A stretch of 23,927 nucleotides of DNA, from assembly GCA_016928395.1 (NCBI GenBank), contig JAFGKV010000298.1, forward strand, positions 1 to 23,927, written 5' to 3'. Positions 8,290 through 15,435 of this stretch are shown in pieces. Source of the DNA: Candidatus Fermentibacterota bacterium (GTDB lineage: Bacteria > JAFGKV01). The translations under genes were made by a program, and so were the position numbers. The notes below the pieces were generated by a model. The model was not told where the DNA came from. It did not search any database and was given only the letters and a program-made list of their open reading frames with translations. Position 1 is the first letter of the stretch; each line of letters starts with the position of its first letter.

Positions 8290-8299
8290 AGGAGTCGCC

Positions 8300-9802
8300 A
8301 TGGGTCTTGAGGAGACAATTGCAGTGGCAGTGGAAAAGGTCGACCTCCTACGTGCGGATGGTATCGAACCCTACCCGGAACACACGCCTCCCAGGGAGAA
8401 CGTGGCTACGGTGCTTCGCCTCTTCGAGGAGGGGTGTATAGAGGGTCCCATAGGTGTCGCGGGGAGGCTCCTGGCGAAACGGGGGCATGGCAGACTGGCG
8501 TTCGGCGACCTCGTCGAATCCGGGGCGAAGATCCAGCTCTTCCTGCGGGAAGGAACCTCGCCACAGCATGCCATGGCTCTATTCGGCCGCCTGGACGTGG
8601 GCGACTGGGTATGGGCATTCGGACCCGTTGTGCGAACCCGAAGCGGGGAAGTCAGCATCGACGTACAGGACCTGCGGATCCTCTCCAAGATCATCCGCCC
8701 CTTGCCGGACAAATGGAAGGGATTCCGGGATCAGGAGACACGGTACCGCCAGCGCTACCTTGACCTCATGGTCAATGAGGAGTCCCGGAGGACGTTCGTG
8801 CAGCGTGCGGCAGTCATCCGAGCCCTGAGGGATGTAATGGACAGCAGGGGGTTCCTCGAGGTGGATACCCCGGTTCTTCAGACGCTGTATGGAGGCGCCG
8901 CGGCTCGCCCCTTCACTACCCACCATCACGTACTCGATCGGGAGCTTTACCTGCGGATCGCCCTCGAGCTGCATCTAAAACGTCTCCTGGTGGGCGGGCT
9001 GTCCAAGGTCTATGAGATCGGAAAGTGTTTCCGCAATGAAGGTATGGATCGGCTGCACAATCCCGAGTTTGCCTTACTGGAGGCATATGAGGCCTTTTCC
9101 GATCGAGACGGAATGATGGACCTTGCCCAGGCCTTGCTACAGCACACGGCAGACCGGGTGGCGGGAACGAGACACATCTCATACCAGGGCCTTGACATCG
9201 ACTTGGATGGCCCGTTTGCCCGTCACAGCATGCGGGATCTGCTCATGGAACACGCGGGGCAGGATCCTCAGGATGCGTCGATAGACGATTTGACCGAAGC
9301 GTGCGTTCGCCACGGGCTCGCGGAGCTTCCCGAGTCGCCCGATTCCGCCTGGCTCGTGGACAAGCTGTTCTCTCTGGCGGTGGAGCCAAGACTAATCCAG
9401 CCGACCTTCGTGACCAACCATCCCATCGAAATGTCGCCCCTTGCCCGCCCTGACAGCGCTGACGTGCGGACCGCCGCGCGGTTTGAGCTCTTTGTTGCGG
9501 GCAGGGAGCTGGTCAATGCCTACTCCGAGCTCAATGAGCCTGCTGAGCAGCGCCGCAGGCTGGAGGCGCAGCGAGCAATGGGCGACATGGGCGAAGGGTA
9601 TCCTGTGGACGAGGATTTCCTTCGCGCACTGGAGTACGGCATGCCACCGGCTGGCGGGCTTGGTCTGGGGGTCGACCGGTTGGTCATGCTTCTCACCGAC
9701 CAGCCCGGCATACAAGACGTGATTCTCTTCCCCCACATGCGGCAGGAGACCGCACGCCACATCCTTCAGGAGACGCCCGATGATCCCATCGAGACCAAGT
9801 AG
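8300..9802 (+). CDS. lysS: Lysyl-tRNA synthetase, class II
   Basis: A 500-residue cytoplasmic enzyme that charges tRNA-Lys using ATP. An N-terminal OB-fold anticodon-binding domain spans about residues 45-130. The catalytic core starts at RYRQRYLDL (148-156). Motif 1 lies near 180-193. Motif 2 contains FRNEG (244-248) and HNPEFALLEAYEAF. Motif 3 is GLGLGVDRLVMLLTDQ (from about 453) running into IQDVILFP. GGAAARPF, NHPIEMSPLA and GRELVNAYSELN are characteristic of the lysine enzyme rather than AspRS or AsnRS. AAGGAG at 8289-8294 with a 5-nt spacer fixes the ATG at 8300. It sits inside the yjbQ-to-Omp28 gene run. Confidence 0.97.
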   Translation: MGLEETIAVAVEKVDLLRADGIEPYPEHTPPRENVATVLRLFEEGCIEGPIGVAGRLLAKRGHGRLAFGDLVESGAKIQLFLREGTSPQHAMALFGRLDVGDWVWAFGPVVRTRSGEVSIDVQDLRILSKIIRPLPDKWKGFRDQETRYRQRYLDLMVNEESRRTFVQRAAVIRALRDVMDSRGFLEVDTPVLQTLYGGAAARPFTTHHHVLDRELYLRIALELHLKRLLVGGLSKVYEIGKCFRNEGMDRLHNPEFALLEAYEAFSDRDGMMDLAQALLQHTADRVAGTRHISYQGLDIDLDGPFARHSMRDLLMEHAGQDPQDASIDDLTEACVRHGLAELPESPDSAWLVDKLFSLAVEPRLIQPTFVTNHPIEMSPLARPDSADVRTAARFELFVAGRELVNAYSELNEPAEQRRRLEAQRAMGDMGEGYPVDEDFLRALEYGMPPAGGLGLGVDRLVMLLTDQPGIQDVILFPHMRQETARHILQETPDDPIETK

Positions 9803-11186
9803 CGGGATGCAGACCAGCCGCCGCCCCGGAATTGCGGCGGCTGCCCTTGGCGCACTTCTCATCATGTCGTGCGGAGGGGAAGACAACGAACACCCCGAAC
9901 TCCGTCTGGAACACACAACGGTATGGATGACCGTCGCCCAGCGGCAGATAGCCGAACACGCGGTGGTGTTCTACAATGACGGCGACGGCCTGCTGGAGAT
10001 CACGGAGATGACGGTAACACCTTCGTGGGTCACCATCTCGCCCTCGTCGCTTCTGGTGCAGCCTGGCCGCAGCGAATCGGCCACGCTGACCGCGGTTCCG
10101 ATGTCAGCCGGAGCCGGCATCCATGAGGGGAGAATCATGGTGACATCCAATGATCCGGATCGACCGCTGCTGGCCATCCCCCTGGAGATCCGAGTCGTGG
10201 AAGGGCTCCCTCCTAGCATCACCGTGACCCCGACGCTGTGTGTCCTGGCGCTGGAAATGGGAGACTCGACCGTGGTCGCGTGCACCGTCACTAACTCAGG
10301 TACCGCCACGGCTCATGTAACACAGGTTTCACCCCAGTGCTCCTGGGTGTCGGCCGCACCATCCTCCCTGAGTCTGGACCCCGGCGCGTCTGCCGAGATT
10401 TCTCTTGCCGTGCAAAGCCATGGCCTCACCGATGGCAGACATCAGTGCACCGTGGAAGTCCACACCACCGACCCCAATGCCCCACGATGCGACGTGGTGA
10501 TTGACCTAACGGTCGGCGCCTCCGGCGGGGCGAGTAGGATCGTGGTGGCCGAGGAGTTCACCGGCACCTGGTGTCAATACTGCCCGGGAGCGATGATGGG
10601 CTTGCACGCGCTGCAGAACCTCGTCGGTCCCGACCGCGTGGCGGTGATCGTCTACCACCTCTCCGACGGCTTCACGATTCTTGGTGGCCAGGATCGGTCG
10701 CAGTTCTACTCGGTAGGTGGCATACCCAATGTCATCTTTGACGGGATCGTGAGCAGGCTCGGCGGAGACCACGACACCCCGATAGACTACACGGCACCGT
10801 ACAATCAGCGAGCCTCGATCCCGGCGCCGCTGATCATCAGCCTCTCGCTGACGGAGTATGAGTTCGGCTCAGGGAGCGGGACGGTGCGGGCTGTATGTCA
10901 AAACGTCACGACGGAGACCCTGAGCGCCCGACTCCTGCTGGTGATGACTGCCGTGGATTCACTCTACTCATGGCAGGGCTTCGACCACCTATACAGTACC
11001 GCCATCAGCATGCCGTTGGGTTCAGGCGGCGCGGCCTTGACGCTGGCACCGGAGGCGTCTGACACTGTCCTTGCCGCCTTTTCCACGCCGGATGGCTGGC
11101 GAAGCCGCCAGAGGGACCTCACCGGCTTCGCCCAAGACTTCGGGACAAAGGAGATCCACCAGGGTTCCGTCCTCCACCTGCCGTGA
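9780..11186 (+). CDS. Omp28-like thioredoxin-fold lipoprotein with Ig-like repeats
   Basis: A 468-residue exported lipoprotein; the signal ends LLIMSC, so Cys31 is the likely lipid site. Two repeated all-beta segments (about residues 40-138 and 146-245) share patterns like PSWVTISPSSLLVQPGRSESATL and resemble BACON/choice-of-anchor Ig-like domains. A thioredoxin-like domain follows with FTGTWCQYCPG (CxxC, 265-268) and GGIPNVIFDG (313-322), which supplies the expected cis-Pro. This resembles the Omp28 family, whose function is poorly known. A redox or disulfide role is an inference. The ATG at 9780 lies inside the lysS 3' end (23-nt overlap) and has AGGAG at 9768-9772 with a 7-nt spacer, which favours it over the ATG at 9807. 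SRRPG near residues 13-17 is a weak twin-arginine look-alike next to a genomic tatC. Confidence 0.8.
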   Translation: MIPSRPSSGMQTSRRPGIAAAALGALLIMSCGGEDNEHPELRLEHTTVWMTVAQRQIAEHAVVFYNDGDGLLEITEMTVTPSWVTISPSSLLVQPGRSESATLTAVPMSAGAGIHEGRIMVTSNDPDRPLLAIPLEIRVVEGLPPSITVTPTLCVLALEMGDSTVVACTVTNSGTATAHVTQVSPQCSWVSAAPSSLSLDPGASAEISLAVQSHGLTDGRHQCTVEVHTTDPNAPRCDVVIDLTVGASGGASRIVVAEEFTGTWCQYCPGAMMGLHALQNLVGPDRVAVIVYHLSDGFTILGGQDRSQFYSVGGIPNVIFDGIVSRLGGDHDTPIDYTAPYNQRASIPAPLIISLSLTEYEFGSGSGTVRAVCQNVTTETLSARLLLVMTAVDSLYSWQGFDHLYSTAISMPLGSGGAALTLAPEASDTVLAAFSTPDGWRSRQRDLTGFAQDFGTKEIHQGSVLHLP

Positions 11187-11403
11187 AGCGGGGAGGACCC
11201 GCCTCGGCCCGCGACTTCTAAACGCTCGCTGTGCGGGACGAGCAGCATCCTATGGCCTGAGAGTCAGAGAACGCGCGTCTTCACAACAGTGATCCGCTGC
11301 ATCACCCGAAACAACCGTAGCGGTCAACTCGGTTGCGATGTAGCATGGAAAGAGATGGATGAAAGCCCCTATACCCCGTACTCCGCCCAGTTGAGGTTAC
11401 CCC

Positions 11404-12357
11404 ATGAGTAGCGCTCGCGTGGTCCTTGGCACAACTGGTCTCTGCATTCACCCTCTCGTCATCGGCACATTGCCCATGGGGCCGCTCCAGGCGAACCTCG
11501 ATCCCGCCCAAGGCGCGCGCATCATCAGGCATGCGCTGGACCGGGGCGCCAATCTCATCGATACGGCCGATATGTATGGGTCCTATGCCCACATACGCGC
11601 CGCGTCGGACGGTTTCGGTGGAGAGGTCGTGTTCGCATCCAAGACCCACGCCCAAACCCGCGAATCCGCCCGGGAGCACGTGGATCGGGCACTTCGTATG
11701 CTCCACATCGAGCGGCTCGACATCCTGCACTTGCACGGCGCCCGGCTCTCCGACCCGTTTGTTGAGCGTGGTGAGGTCTTCGACGAGATCCGCCGGCTAC
11801 GCGACAAGGGCAAGGTGCGGTTCCTGGGGCTTTCAACCCACCGGGTGGGAGCTGTTCGCAAGGCCACGGCGCGAAACGATATCGACGTAATCCACCCGCT
11901 TATCAATCGCGAAGGCCTCGGCATCATGGATGGCACGGCTGCCGAGATGGCCGCCGCCATCGCCGATGCCGCCGCTGCAGGCAAAGGAATCTACGCGATG
12001 AAGGCTTTGGCCGGAGGGAGCTTTATCCGGGATGCCCGGGCCAGCCTCCAATGGGTTCGGAAGCTTCCGGGCGTCCACGCCATCGCGGTCGGCATGCTGT
12101 CGACGCGGGAAGTTGACGCCAATCTTGCGCTATTCGAAGGAGACGCGGAGGATGAGGTCTGGAGAGCTCTGGAGCACCGCACCCGTCGCATTAGGATCAT
12201 GGAGATCCTCTGCAAGGGCTGCGGCGCCTGCATCGAGGCCTGCCCGGCCAATGCGATTTCTCTCGTCAACGACAGGGCCCGGGTGCACGAAGCCGCCTGC
12301 ATCCTCTGCGGTTACTGCGCCAGCGCCTGTCCCGAGTTCGCCATCCGCGTCGTCTAG
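11404..12357 (+). CDS. Aldo/keto reductase with C-terminal 2[4Fe-4S] ferredoxin domain
   Basis: A 317-residue cytoplasmic fusion. Residues 1-250 are an aldo/keto reductase barrel: DTADMYGS carries Asp53 and Tyr58, Lys80 lies in ASKTH, and LDILHLHGA supplies the His, forming the usual catalytic tetrad. The tail has two cluster motifs, CKGCGACIEACP (Cys 270, 273, 276, 280) and CILCGYCASACP (Cys 299, 302, 305, 309), as in bacterial-type ferredoxins. Such fused reductases are common in anaerobes and their substrates are mostly unknown. The ferredoxin part suggests electron exchange with a redox partner beyond NAD(P)H. GAGG before the ATG supports the start. It lies 217 nt after the Omp28-like gene; that gap holds only small GC hairpins (for example GCGGG/CCCGC at 11188-11202), without a T-run. 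Confidence 0.9.
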   Translation: MSSARVVLGTTGLCIHPLVIGTLPMGPLQANLDPAQGARIIRHALDRGANLIDTADMYGSYAHIRAASDGFGGEVVFASKTHAQTRESAREHVDRALRMLHIERLDILHLHGARLSDPFVERGEVFDEIRRLRDKGKVRFLGLSTHRVGAVRKATARNDIDVIHPLINREGLGIMDGTAAEMAAAIADAAAAGKGIYAMKALAGGSFIRDARASLQWVRKLPGVHAIAVGMLSTREVDANLALFEGDAEDEVWRALEHRTRRIRIMEILCKGCGACIEACPANAISLVNDRARVHEAACILCGYCASACPEFAIRVV

Positions 12358-12421
12358 CCCCGCGTCCGCAGCGTCCCACGTGCTCCCTTCGATCGGCCCT
12401 ATCGTACACCATGCCATGACA

Positions 12422-12441
12422 CTATTCTCATGTTAGAATAG
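12422..12441. repeat. Perfect inverted repeat in an AT-rich gap
   Basis: CTATTCT (12422-12428) and AGAATAG (12435-12441) form a perfect 7-bp stem around a 6-nt spacer. It lies between the aldo/keto reductase and the parD-like gene, in a stretch clearly richer in A and T than its surroundings. No T-run follows, so a terminator is unlikely. It may be an operator, but it is about 125 nt from the parD-like start. Confidence 0.35.
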
Positions 12442-12566
12442 CTTCCAAACTCACCCCTGGGCGCTTGAGGAACGCGGATGGGCAATCCCGAAGTCAGAGA
12501 ACGCTATTATTTGCCTCTTTTATAACATTTCTTGACAATCTTTGACATCGAAGTCACATTGTTCTC

Positions 12567-12845
12567 ATGAACATCTCACTGACCCCCACGCTCGAACGAT
12601 TCATTCAGGAGAAGGTGGCCTCTGGCCGTTATGCTTCAGCCAGCGAGGTCGTCCGCGAGGCGCTTCGCGTGCTTGAGGAGCGGCATCGGATCGAAGACGT
12701 CCGCTTGCGAGCCCTACGGGACGAGGCTACGAGATCTTTCATCGCCGCAAACGCCCAAGAGGATCACCTCGACCGTGTTGTCGAGCTTGTGCCCCCGGCC
12801 TCCGTAGCGGGTGAGAATGCGCATCAGAGGAAGGATGAGGCGTGA
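12567..12845 (+). CDS. ParD-like ribbon-helix-helix antitoxin (no toxin partner seen)
   Basis: A 92-residue protein of the ParD/CopG type. The N-terminus MNISLTPTLERFIQEKVASG and the next SASEVVREALRVLEER form the ribbon-helix-helix DNA-binding fold of type II antitoxins, which normally bind a downstream ParE toxin and repress their own operon. The C-terminal 40 residues are hydrophilic and would be the toxin-binding tail. No ParE-like ORF follows: the next 119 nt contain only Arg/Ser-rich short translations, then a radical SAM gene begins. So it is an orphan antitoxin or a relic. TTGACA at 12532-12537 lies just upstream, but there is no good -10 or ribosome site. Confidence 0.75.
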   Translation: MNISLTPTLERFIQEKVASGRYASASEVVREALRVLEERHRIEDVRLRALRDEATRSFIAANAQEDHLDRVVELVPPASVAGENAHQRKDEA

Positions 12846-12964
12846 GACGACCATCCTCCTTGAGCGGTGGGATGTGCGCCGCTCCTGACGGATCCCCCTT
12901 CGGGAGCCGTACCGCCCGAATGCGGCGCGCGGCATACGATTCCTCAGCCACGGGGAGACACACC

Positions 12965-14467
12965 GTGAACGCCCTTCTCATCTATCCCGAGTTCCCTGAG
13001 ACCTTCTGGAGTTTCACCTACGCGCTGAAGTTTATCCGTAAGCGTGCGTCGCTCCCACCGCTGGGTCTTCTGACCCTGGCGTCGATCCTTCCTCCGGGCT
13101 GGGCCAAGCGGCTGGTTGACATGAACGTCAGGGCTCTCACCGCCAAGGACCTCGAGTGGGCAGACTATGCGTTTCTCGGAGGGATGGCCCTGCAGAGGGA
13201 ATCGGCCCGACGGGTGATCACGGCGTGCAGGGAGGCGGGTGTCAAGGTGGTCGCCGGAGGGCCGCTCTTCACCAGCGAGCCCGACCAGTTCGACGATGTG
13301 GATCACTTGGTGCTCAATGAAGCGGAACTCACGGTCCCGCTGTTCCTTGCGGACCTCGAAAGCGGAACCCCTCAACGGGTCTATGCGACAACCGAGTTTG
13401 CAGACCTCCGTACGACCCCCCCGCCGCTATGGGAGCTCGCCGACCGGGGACGGTACGCGGAGATGTGCGTGCAGTATTCCCGAGGCTGCCCGTTCAACTG
13501 CGAGTTCTGCAACGTCACGACTCTCTTCGGTCACAGACCGCGCACCAAGGGCCCCGACCAGATTATCGGTGAACTCGACAGCCTTGCCAGGCTGGGATGG
13601 CGCGGCAGTGTATTCTTCGTGGATGACAACCTCATCGGCAACAAGGTGTGTCTGAAGACCGAACTGCTCCCCGCGCTCATTGCATGGCAAAAGCACAAGC
13701 CCGGCATGACGTTTCATACAGAGGCCTCCATCAATCTGGCCGATGACGGTGAGCTGATGGCAATGATGGTTGAGGCCGGGTTCAACATGGTCTTTATCGG
13801 AATCGAGACGCCCGACGAAGTGAGTCTGGGCGAATGCAGCAAGCACCAGAACAAGAGCCGGAACATGATCGAGGATGTGAAACGAATGCAGAAGGCCGGG
13901 CTACAGGTGCAGGGCGGGTTCATCGTGGGCTTTGACAGCGACACGCCGACCATCTTCCAGAGGCAGATCGATTTTATCCAGCAAAGCGGCATCGTAACCG
14001 CCATGGTGGGCCTGCTTCAGGCGCCTTCGGGAACGCGGCTCCATGACCGGTTGCGCAAGGAGGGGCGTCTGCTCGCCCCGATGTCTGGCGACAATACCGA
14101 TGGTACGACAAACATCGTTCCGGTCATGAGCCTGGATGTGCTACGCGAGGGATACGTGCGCATCGTGCGCTCCATCTATGCTCCCGGCAGCTACTACCAG
14201 CGGGTGAGGACATTCCTTCGCGAGTACACAAAGCCCAAGGTCAAAGCCCCGATTGAACTACAGTACAAGCTGGCGCTTTTCCGGTCGATTCTCCGGCTCG
14301 GCATCATCGGAAAGGAACGGGCTGAGTACTGGAAACTCCTGCTGTGGACATCATTCCGCCACCCCCGGCTCTTGCCCACGGCGGTGACGCTCTCTATCTA
14401 CGGCCATCATTTCCGAAAGATCTACGAGCACCTCTCCCCCAAGAACTCGGCAGTCCCAACTCGATAA
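12965..14467 (+). CDS. B12-type radical SAM protein (DUF4070-like)
   Basis: A 500-residue protein. The N-terminal ~150 residues have a Rossmann-like cobalamin-binding fold arrangement (LLIYPEF, VKVVAGGPLF, LVLNEAE), though I do not see the DxHxxG cobalamin motif. The radical SAM core carries YSRGCPFNCEFCNV with the CxxxCxxC cluster cysteines at 175, 179 and 182, plus GGFIVGFD and the C-terminal region of the DUF4070 family. These proteins cleave S-adenosylmethionine with a [4Fe-4S] cluster; some relatives, such as the hopanoid methylase HpnR, methylate carbon atoms. Substrate here is unknown. I chose the GTG at 12965 because GGGGAG at 12952-12957 lies 7 nt upstream and the family starts with NALLIYPEFP; the 41 residues from an earlier GTG at 12842 look non-coding. 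It converges on the HD-domain gene 87 nt away. Confidence 0.9.
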   Translation: MNALLIYPEFPETFWSFTYALKFIRKRASLPPLGLLTLASILPPGWAKRLVDMNVRALTAKDLEWADYAFLGGMALQRESARRVITACREAGVKVVAGGPLFTSEPDQFDDVDHLVLNEAELTVPLFLADLESGTPQRVYATTEFADLRTTPPPLWELADRGRYAEMCVQYSRGCPFNCEFCNVTTLFGHRPRTKGPDQIIGELDSLARLGWRGSVFFVDDNLIGNKVCLKTELLPALIAWQKHKPGMTFHTEASINLADDGELMAMMVEAGFNMVFIGIETPDEVSLGECSKHQNKSRNMIEDVKRMQKAGLQVQGGFIVGFDSDTPTIFQRQIDFIQQSGIVTAMVGLLQAPSGTRLHDRLRKEGRLLAPMSGDNTDGTTNIVPVMSLDVLREGYVRIVRSIYAPGSYYQRVRTFLREYTKPKVKAPIELQYKLALFRSILRLGIIGKERAEYWKLLLWTSFRHPRLLPTAVTLSIYGHHFRKIYEHLSPKNSAVPTR

Positions 14468-14554
14468 CCCCGCCTCCGTGCGGTGTGTGCAGCGGCGGGA
14501 GTCTCCCAGGCTTCACCACCCCCATCACGCGCGGTGAGGAAGCGCCAGGTGTGC

Positions 14555-15109
14555 CTACATGCCCAGGGTCTCGTGGACCTCCTGCATCCCCTTGAGCACC
14601 ACATCGATGAAGGGTTCCAGTTCCATGCCCAAGGCAGCGGCCGCGGCAATGATGCCTTCCCTGGACACGGCCCTGGCAAAGGCCTTATCCTTCATCTTCT
14701 TGCGCACGGAGCGGGCTTCCACCTCAGCCAGGATCTTGTTCGGCTTGACCAGCGCGGTGGCCATAATGAGCCCTGTCACCTCATCGACCCCTGAGAGCGC
14801 CCAATCCAGCGGCACTTCCTTTGCCACGCCCAAGGTCTCGGCATGGGCTGCCACGGCATGGACCAGCTCCTCGGGCAGACCCTGGGCCTTGAGGAGCGCA
14901 ACCCCCTCCCTCGGATGGGTGTCGGGATGCTCCTGATAGTCGATGTCGTGAAGCAGACCCGTGATCCTCCACAGATTTTCATCCTGGCCCAGGGCGCGCG
15001 CCATGGCCGTCATGCCCGCCTCAACGGCATGGCAGTGGCGAAGTAGCCCTTCATCGTGCATATGTTCTGTCAACAGAGCATGCGCCTCGTCACGGCTGGG
15101 TAGTGTCAT
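14555..15109 (-). CDS. HD-domain (HDIG-type) phosphohydrolase
   Basis: A 184-residue soluble protein. It has the metal-binding HD pair in LLHDIDY (His54, Asp55), upstream histidines in LLRHCHAVE, and a later AAHAE. This fits the small HDIG subgroup, often annotated as a metal-dependent hydrolase of nucleotides or phosphoesters. The biological substrate is unknown. A strong AGGAGG ribosome site lies 5 nt ahead of the ATG at 15109, so the start is secure. It is the last gene of the minus-strand set; a 326-nt repeat-bearing gap separates it from the phosphodiesterase-like lipoprotein gene, and it may have a separate promoter. Confidence 0.85.
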   Translation of the reverse strand: MTLPSRDEAHALLTEHMHDEGLLRHCHAVEAGMTAMARALGQDENLWRITGLLHDIDYQEHPDTHPREGVALLKAQGLPEELVHAVAAHAETLGVAKEVPLDWALSGVDEVTGLIMATALVKPNKILAEVEARSVRKKMKDKAFARAVSREGIIAAAAALGMELEPFIDVVLKGMQEVHETLGM

Positions 15110-15140
15110 GGCATCCTCCTCTGGTGCTGGCGTCGCGAGC

Positions 15141-15175
15141 AGTTCTCAGTTCTCAGTTCTCAGTTCTCAGTTGCC
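15141..15175. repeat. Heptamer tandem repeat, AGTTCTC type
   Basis: AGTTCTC is repeated four times without error at 15141-15168, followed by one changed copy AGTTGCC (15169-15175). The array starts 31 nt upstream of the HD gene's ATG on the minus strand. Confidence 0.95.
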
Positions 15176-15237
15176 AGTCGGGCCTCTGAGGGCAGAGGCA
15201 CCCAGGTCTGTCAAGGTTGAAAGTGCGGCCGGCAGTT

Positions 15238-15289
15238 GGCTATCGGCTATCGGCTATCGGCTGTCAGCTATCAGCTCACTCCTCACTCA
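15238..15289. repeat. Heptamer tandem repeat, GGCTATC type, grading into CTCACTC
   Basis: GGCTATC is repeated three times exactly (15238-15258), then GGCTGTC and AGCTATC, and the array runs into two copies of CTCACTC (15275-15288) in related phase. The unit length is 7 throughout, but the sequence is unrelated to the AGTTCTC array 60 nt away. Confidence 0.93.
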
Positions 15290-15435
15290 GGGTCGGTGTC
15301 GAAAATCCCCCCCCCGATTTGACTGCGAACCCGAGTGCGATAGCGCGTGCGATGCAATCGCAGAACCGCCTGCCATCAGACAAGTTCACCGCCCGCCCCC
15401 ATCTGTCCATTCGTCCACAGTTGCGCCATTTTCCC

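Larger units (their letters stand above)
15110..15435. other. Repeat-bearing intergenic gap
   Basis: No credible gene. The gap separates two minus-strand genes. It contains two clear heptamer arrays (listed separately), a perfect hairpin GCCTCT/AGAGGC at 15182-15199, a run of nine C at 15307-15315, and looser heptad-like text at 15401-15420. ORFs across it are compositionally odd Ser/Arg-rich translations of the repeats. Confidence 0.7.

Noticed and set aside
11187-12566. 13-mer AGTCAGAGAACGC occurring in both the 11.2 kb and 12.5 kb gaps
   Set aside because: A few 13-mer repeats are expected by chance in 24 kb on both strands, and the flanking bases do not match.
14468-14500. CCCGCC/GGCGGG hairpin after the radical SAM gene
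   Set aside because: The loop is long and no T-run follows, so I do not call a terminator.
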